DNA of 42,855 nucleotides from Nitrospiraceae bacterium (GTDB lineage Bacteria; Nitrospirota; Thermodesulfovibrionia; Thermodesulfovibrionales; UBA6898). The stretch is taken from assembly GCA_003153275.1 (NCBI GenBank), contig PLXX01000105.1, positions 1 to 42,855 on the forward strand, read 5' to 3'. Within the stretch, counting starts at the first letter, position 1, and each line of letters opens with the position of its first letter. A program made the translations under genes and the position numbers. Shown here piece after piece: positions 42,705 to 42,855 of the stretch. Below the pieces are notes generated by a model that was not told where the DNA came from, ran no database searches, and saw nothing but the letters and a program-made list of their open reading frames with translations.

Positions 42705-42855
42705 CAACACTTTATGATTGATTATAGCTGTTATTATTAACAAATACTGATAATATCTAATATGAATATAATATATGCTCTTAAAGAACAGAGGTAGAAA
42801 CAGAGAGACTCAACTCCCTTTCTTCAACACTTATCCAATATGATATAACATGTCG

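Larger units (their letters stand above)
36411..42855 (-). mobile_element. GInt/Tn554-like recombinase module at an island edge
   Basis: Three tyrosine recombinases of about 378, 620 and 607 residues and a small HTH/coiled-coil protein are fused into one translationally coupled operon on the minus strand (overlaps of 8, 4 and 4 bases), with a fourth recombinase just downstream. By published descriptions as I remember them, such ginABCD operons mark one end of GInt genomic islands, and the tnpABC genes of Tn554 share the plan. The island ends are not identified; the part to the right of 42692 is AT-rich non-coding DNA to the window edge. Confidence 0.7.

Overview
This window looks like accessory-rich chromosome from a Gram-negative bacterium. 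Supporting signs are an RND efflux pump with its outer-membrane factor, lipoprotein signals, and exported proteins. The mix of a DUF3943 protein, an IPTL-CTERM protein, a CheA-REC chemosensory cluster and a CxC-type rhodanese would suit Nitrospirota or Desulfobacterota; that placement is inference, not something the sequence proves.

Layout. 1-2000: end of an unrecognised gene, a tRNA-Ala(CGC), and a frameshifted response regulator/histidine kinase. 2096-4366: a secreted multicopper oxidase with its terminator. 4753-9200: a decayed stretch holding a truncated tyrosine recombinase, an intact exported DUF3943 protein, an IS110-family remnant, and a well-preserved cobalamin riboswitch with promoter and terminator whose downstream gene is broken. 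9548-15262: a compact CzcB-CzcA-outer membrane factor heavy-metal efflux operon, more GC-rich than its surroundings. 15569-15820: hairpins, four iteron-like repeats and a structured RNA-like element. 15977-16767: a TacA-TacT type toxin-antitoxin pair. 17410-18264: a 3-hydroxyisobutyrate dehydrogenase-family oxidoreductase. 19469-29220: a complete chemosensory operon (CheR-TPR, double CheW, CHASE3 chemoreceptor, CheA-REC, CheB, hybrid kinase) ending in a frameshifted receiver domain.

29795-30196 is the most interesting locus. It encodes a rhodanese-like lipoprotein whose active-site loop reads Cys-Ala-UGA-Pro-Asn-Glu, with the reading frame well preserved for 40 further codons to a TAA. This is best explained as a selenocysteine-containing rhodanese, although a nonsense mutation replacing a Cys is not excluded. 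It is followed by IS21-like end repeats, a Spy/CpxP-like periplasmic protein, and a RelE/NadS-type toxin-antitoxin pair that lies between two 150-bp direct repeats.

32908-35940: a seven-bladed Vgb-like propeller protein with an IPTL-CTERM tail and a subtilase, both on the minus strand. 36411-42692: five minus-strand recombination genes. Four are translationally coupled and match the ginABCD (three tyrosine recombinases plus a small HTH/coiled-coil protein) architecture of GInt/Tn554-like genomic islands, suggesting that the right edge of the window is an island integration module. Many broken genes, IS remnants and recombinases together mark this as a plastic region; some single-base frameshifts could also be assembly errors.
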